DNA from: an uncultured Prevotella sp.
GTDB lineage: Bacteria > Bacteroidota > Bacteroidia > Bacteroidales > Bacteroidaceae
NCBI GenBank assembly: GCA_945834405.1
Contig: CAMAHD010000004.1
Span: 1 to 42,584 of the forward strand
DNA: 42,584 bases
Direction: 5' to 3'
Notes under the pieces: generated by a model
Told to the model about the DNA's origin: nothing
The model's database searches: none
Seen by the model: only the letters and a program-made list of their open reading frames with translations
In this document: positions 39,206-42,584 of the stretch, in pieces
How positions within the stretch are numbered: the stretch's first letter is position 1
Layout of the letters: every line of letters starts with the position of its first letter
Translations under genes and position numbers: made by a program

Positions 39206-39772
39206 ATGATTATTGGTTATGCACGTGTTTCAACGGAACAACAAAGTCTGAATCGGCAAATTGACAGGCTTCAAGAAGCTCACTGTGAGAGAATCTTCTC
39301 GGATAAGGTGAGCGGTACCAAAAAAGATCGCCCAGAGTTTACGATGATGATGAACACGATACGCGAAGGCGACATCATCATTGTCTGCGAGCTTTCGCGT
39401 CTTAGTCGTAAAGTCAAGGATATTTTTGCCATTGTCGACAAGATACACGAATTGGGCGCGGACATTAAATCTTTGAAAGAAGAATGGCTCGATACAACGA
39501 CTCCTACAGGTAAATTGCTCTTTACGTTTATAGCAGGCATTAGCCAATTTGAGCGTGACATGATTCATGAAAGGACAATGGAGGGGTTGAATGCTGCTCG
39601 TAAACGTGGACGCTTGGGAGGTCGCCCAAAAATTCCAAAAGATGATGTCGAGGCAGCTTTGAAGATGTATGACAGCAAGAGCTTTACACTGGCAGAAATA
39701 GAAATGCGTACAGGTGTAAAGCGTCCGACTCTTTATCTGTATTTGAATAGGAGAAAAAATGGAGAACTTTGA
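39206..39772 (+). CDS. Serine recombinase (resolvase/invertase, Hin/Pin type)
   Basis: The 188-residue protein begins IIGYARVSTEQQSLNRQID, with the catalytic Ser near residue 9. The conserved LSRLSRKVKDIF region follows, then TPTGKLLFTFIAGISQFERDMIHERT. A C-terminal HTH (SFTLAEIEMRTGVKRPTLYLYLNRR) closes it. Length matches resolvase/invertases, not large serine integrases. It might resolve multimers or invert a nearby segment; the palindromes upstream are possible sites. No inversion pair was found in the window. Confidence 0.92.
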   Translation: MIIGYARVSTEQQSLNRQIDRLQEAHCERIFSDKVSGTKKDRPEFTMMMNTIREGDIIIVCELSRLSRKVKDIFAIVDKIHELGADIKSLKEEWLDTTTPTGKLLFTFIAGISQFERDMIHERTMEGLNAARKRGRLGGRPKIPKDDVEAALKMYDSKSFTLAEIEMRTGVKRPTLYLYLNRRKNGEL

Positions 39773-39820
39773 TGCTTGAAAACTCTCATTTTTGAGGAAT
39801 GGTATTTACAATAAAAACGC

Positions 39821-39871
39821 TTATATTACTACGGTAACTCGAAAAAAAAGTGGGTTACCGAAGTAATATAA
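39821..39871. repeat. 18-bp imperfect inverted repeat
   Basis: TTATATTACTACGGTAAC (39821-39838) and GTTACCGAAGTAATATAA (39854-39871) pair with one mismatch around a 15-nt A-rich centre. It stands just after the recombinase gene and just before the 23-bp array. It could be a transcription barrier, an IS-like end or a recombination site. Confidence 0.8.
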
Positions 39872-39882
39872 CGCAATTTTGG

Positions 39883-40020
39883 CCAAATTGGTGAATAAAA
39901 TAGCGTCAAATGGGTGAATGAAAGTCGTCCAACTGTCGCATCAAAAAACAGCCAACTGTCGCATCAAAATAAGTCCAACTGTTGTGTCAAAAATCGGCCA
40001 ACTGTCGCATTAAAATTTGT
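39883..40020 (+). repeat. 23-bp-period repeat array, six units
   Basis: CCAA (TCAA in the second unit) begins units at 39883, 39906, 39929, 39952, 39975 and 39998, each exactly 23 bp apart. The last four match CCAACTGTCGCATCAAAA closely. The first two share a different sub-motif (GGTGAATAAAA). The array ends 30 bp before the promoter of the next gene. Confidence 0.9.
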
Positions 40021-40050
40021 TTAAAACGACTGATTATGGAAAATTTTTCG

Positions 40051-40058
40051 TAACTTTG
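40051..40058 (+). promoter_or_regulatory. Promoter of the DUF4143 ATPase gene (-7 box)
   Basis: TAACTTTG fits the -7 consensus; transcription would start near 40065 and leave a very short leader before ATG 40080. The region upstream is the repeat array. Confidence 0.6.
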
Positions 40059-40079
40059 CACCCAAAATAGTGTAAGATT

Positions 40080-41390
40080 ATGAAATACAAGAAAAGAATA
40101 GCAGACCAGATACTTGCTGATAAACTAGAATCATCAGGTGCCGTTCTTATAGAAGGGCCTAAGTATTGCGGAAAGACAACACTGGCCAAGCAACAGGCAG
40201 GGAGCGTCTTGTCAATGGCAGATCCTGACACTTTAGCTCAGAATCTTGCTCTTGCTCGGACGAACATTTCGAGACTTCTTGTTGGAAAGACACCAAGATT
40301 AATAGATGAGTGGCAAATTGCACCTCAGTTTTGGGATGCAATTCGAAATGAGGTGGATAATCGTGATGATGATGGACAATTCATGCTTACAGGTTCTGCT
40401 GTCCCTCCGAAACCCAAAAAGGATGAAAATGGAAATCTTATAGAGGAAGAACAAATACACCATACAGGAACTGGTAGAATCTCCCGACTAAAACTTCGTA
40501 CTATGACATTATGGGAGTCAGAGGATTCGACAGGAATGGTTAGTTTGGGTGAGTTGTTTAAGAATTCAGATTATGTCGATGGGGAGAGTCATATAGATTT
40601 GGAACGTTTAGCTTATCTGACATGTCGGGGGGGGTGGCCGAAAGCTGTATTGAGAAAAAGTGAGAAAGCTGCGTTGGCACAAGCATTTGACTATTTCGAT
40701 TCGGTGGTAAGCACCGATATTAAGAGAGTTGATGACGTGGAAAGAGATGAGGAAATGGCCAAACGTATTATGCGTTCTTATGCCCGTAACCAAGCTAGTC
40801 AGGCAACAGCGGGAACCATATTGGCTGATATAAAGAACAACGGTGATGAACTTTTATCTGATAGCACCGTGTATAGCTATATTAAGGCATTGAAGGAGAT
40901 CTTCGTTATAGAAGACTCCGTTGCATGGAACCCAAATTTGAGGAGTAAGACAGCTATTAGAACCTCAGACACCCGTTATTTCACTGACCCGTCTATTGCC
41001 ACTGCTGCTTTGGGCTTAGGACCGAATGATTTGATTAATGATTTGAACACTTTTGGACTTATTTTTGAAACTCTTGCTGTGAGGGATTTGCGTGTCTATG
41101 CGGAATCGCTTAATGGAAAGGTTTACCACTATAGAGACAAAAACAATCTGGAATGTGATGCAGTCGTTCATCTTCGAAATGGTTCTTACGGTCTGATAGA
41201 AGTAAAGCTCGGAGGGTATGAATTAATAAAAGAAGGGGCTGAGAGTCTAAAAGCACTATCAGATAAGATTGATACTACTAAGATGAAGAAGCCTTCCTTC
41301 TTAATGGTTTTGACAGGTGTTGGTGACTATGCATACAAGCGTCCAGAGGATGGGGTGTTAGTAGTTCCAATTGGATGTCTAAAAGAATGA
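40080..41390 (+). CDS. DUF4143 AAA ATPase with PD-(D/E)xK-like domain
   Basis: The 436-residue protein has Walker A GPKYCGKTTL (about 26-35), Walker B-like LIDEW (about 79), then a helical region and the DUF4143 C-terminal domain (about 235-400). There, LECDAVVHLRNGSYGLIEVKLGG matches the D-ExK nuclease-like pattern. Such ATPases are common in Bacteroidota and their function is unknown. It stands alone between terminator and repeat array. It looks like an independent cargo gene. Confidence 0.88.
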   Translation: MKYKKRIADQILADKLESSGAVLIEGPKYCGKTTLAKQQAGSVLSMADPDTLAQNLALARTNISRLLVGKTPRLIDEWQIAPQFWDAIRNEVDNRDDDGQFMLTGSAVPPKPKKDENGNLIEEEQIHHTGTGRISRLKLRTMTLWESEDSTGMVSLGELFKNSDYVDGESHIDLERLAYLTCRGGWPKAVLRKSEKAALAQAFDYFDSVVSTDIKRVDDVERDEEMAKRIMRSYARNQASQATAGTILADIKNNGDELLSDSTVYSYIKALKEIFVIEDSVAWNPNLRSKTAIRTSDTRYFTDPSIATAALGLGPNDLINDLNTFGLIFETLAVRDLRVYAESLNGKVYHYRDKNNLECDAVVHLRNGSYGLIEVKLGGYELIKEGAESLKALSDKIDTTKMKKPSFLMVLTGVGDYAYKRPEDGVLVVPIGCLKE

Positions 41391-41423
41391 ATAACGATTA
41401 TTGATAAGGAAGTATAATTTAAT

Positions 41424-41459
41424 AATGGCTCGATACCGATAGAAAAGTGTCGAGCCATT
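41424..41459. terminator. Terminator between the ATPase and radC genes
   Basis: AATGGCTCGA pairs perfectly with TCGAGCCATT (10-bp stem, 16-nt loop) between two convergent genes. T-rich on the plus side only weakly. Confidence 0.7.
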
Positions 41460-41483
41460 GTTGTGTTCAAAGATGATGTACGG

Positions 41484-42584
41484 CTACAGTTTCTTGTTAT
41501 CCTTGAACGAATAGTACTGTTCATCCGCAAGGATGATATGGTCGCGCAAGGTCATCCGTACAGACTCTGCAGCCTGAGTAAGTTTAGCAGCAATGGTGCT
41601 GTCGAACTTTGTAGGAGAGGGATTTCCACTGACATGGTTATGTACTGTAACAATGTAGGTCGCATTGTAGAGCACCCCGAATCGCATGATGTTTCTCGGG
41701 TCGGCAGCATTTTCAGAAACTTCACCTCTGCAGATCCTGACTCTTCTGAGCAATTCATGTTTCGGATTGAGGAACAATGCCCAGAACTCCTCCACATCCA
41801 GGTCTTCAAGTTGTGGCATCATGTAGTCACCGATGGCCAAGGCATTCTTCAGAACAGGTTTCTCCTCTGGAGCTGTCTTTCTAAAACGCTTCCCGAACTC
41901 GCAGGCAGCGACTATAGCGATAGCCCGGTTCTTACCAATGCCACGGTAGCACATCAGTTCTTCCATTGTCTTCTTACCCAGTTTGGAAAGGTCATTGCCG
42001 CAGTCATCCAACATCTGATTCATGAGATCTACAGTTGGAAACTCCTTCGGGCCGTTGCCAATGATGATGGCCAAAAGCTCGCTCTCACTGAGCTGGCTGA
42101 CACCATCCGTCTGGAATTTCTCCATTGGGATGTCATCATTAGTCCATTTTTTGATTGACGGAACAGGATCCTCTTCCTGATTCTTCTGGACGGTGATAGC
42201 CGAAGTAGGGTACAGTTCATGAAGAGAAGCTTCCAGCATGGACATCCTTTTCTCATGTTCCTCAAGTCTTCTGCTGTCTCTTTCTCCGAAATCTCTACTT
42301 CTCCTTGGCCGTCTGCTTTCCTCCCTATCCTCAAAATGACGAAATGATTCCCTGCCATCCTTTGGACGGAATTCGTCTCTTGAACGACTGCGTCTTCTGG
42401 ATTTATCCTCTTTCTCTGGATTTACATAACCTAATACACCAGTGGGACGATAACTGCCACGTGCGACTCCAGGTCTATATGGAACACTTGGAGCAGAGTC
42501 AGACCGTCCAGTAACAGGGTGATAAGTCACCTTGTTACTTGGCTTACGTTCATTGCCTCTTCGTCCTTCCTCCCTGTCAAGCTC
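41484..42584 (-). CDS. Second RadC-like protein with Arg/Ser-rich N-terminus, 5' end outside window
   Basis: The frame stays open to the window edge (GTG 42530 need not be the start). The C-terminal 230 residues are RadC: HHH part GIGKNRAIAIVAACEFGKR and JAB site VHNHVSGNPSPTKFD. The N-terminal 110 or more residues are low complexity, rich in Arg, Ser, Glu and Asp (KEDKSRRRSRSRDEF, EESRRPRRSRDFGER). This kind of extension is unusual for RadC. It may bind nucleic acid. Separate from, and diverged from, the RadC at 37320. Confidence 0.82.
   Translation of the reverse strand, partial: ELDREEGRRGNERKPSNKVTYHPVTGRSDSAPSVPYRPGVARGSYRPTGVLGYVNPEKEDKSRRRSRSRDEFRPKDGRESFRHFEDREESRRPRRSRDFGERDSRRLEEHEKRMSMLEASLHELYPTSAITVQKNQEEDPVPSIKKWTNDDIPMEKFQTDGVSQLSESELLAIIIGNGPKEFPTVDLMNQMLDDCGNDLSKLGKKTMEELMCYRGIGKNRAIAIVAACEFGKRFRKTAPEEKPVLKNALAIGDYMMPQLEDLDVEEFWALFLNPKHELLRRVRICRGEVSENAADPRNIMRFGVLYNATYIVTVHNHVSGNPSPTKFDSTIAAKLTQAAESVRMTLRDHIILADEQYYSFKDNKKL

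Noticed and set aside
39883-40020. CRISPR array
   Set aside because: The 23-bp units have no spacers of constant length; repeats are contiguous and no cas genes are present.

Overview
The window is the core of a Bacteroidota conjugative element (an ICE or large plasmid), most likely from the Prevotella/Segatella/Bacteroides group. The evidence is a full Bacteroides-type Tra system (TraE, F, G, J, K, L, M, N), Bacteroides-type MobA/MobB and TraA/TraB proteins, and repeated promoters of the Bacteroidota form (TTTG/TTG, about 20 nt, TAnnTTTG). No rRNA, tRNA or CRISPR array was seen. No tyrosine integrase or attachment site is visible, so ICE versus plasmid cannot be decided here.

Layout. 1-178: 3' end of a group II intron (domains V and VI), just past the stop of an S24-type repressor (193-873, minus). 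929-1017: two face-to-face promoters that could form a switch. 1088-4287: small DNA-binding protein, winged-helix replication initiator with a possible internal origin, DnaC-like helicase loader and two unknown genes, closed by a terminator. 4459-17445: one long plus-strand tra operon encoding the mating-pair formation apparatus and ending in a VirD4-type coupling protein. 17486-18574 (minus): peptidoglycan hydrolase (M23 plus glucosaminidase-like). 18749-29551 (plus): DNA-processing accessory genes, including an ArdC-like metallopeptidase with a MutS-I-like tail, a Toprim primase-like protein, a triple zinc-ribbon protein, topoisomerase III and a BRO-N-like protein. 29723-33506 (minus): membrane protein, TraB (DUF3408), TraA (ParA-like), relaxase MobB and relaxosome protein MobA. 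33507-34144: non-coding, with oriT-like hairpins and a strictly 8-bp-periodic array of about 40 hexamers. 34145-38596 (minus): small unknown genes, an SSB-like protein, RadC and a phosphoribosyltransferase, separated by gene-poor DNA. 39206-41390 (plus): serine recombinase, an 18-bp inverted repeat, a 23-bp-period array and a DUF4143 ATPase. 41484 to the window end (minus): a second RadC with a long Arg-rich N-terminus.

How it fits together. MobA/MobB would nick oriT next to mobA, the VirD4-like protein would deliver the relaxosome to the TraE-N channel, the hydrolase would open the cell wall, and topoisomerase III, the primase-like protein, SSB and ArdC would handle incoming single-stranded DNA. 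The strongest candidate for something undescribed is the octad array at 33768-34085, with hexamers in both orientations in perfect 8-bp phase, at the head of an operon encoding ribbon-helix-helix-like and ParA-like proteins. A second is a set of 23-bp-period arrays at three module borders. All function calls rest on reading the translations and motifs; no database search was possible.
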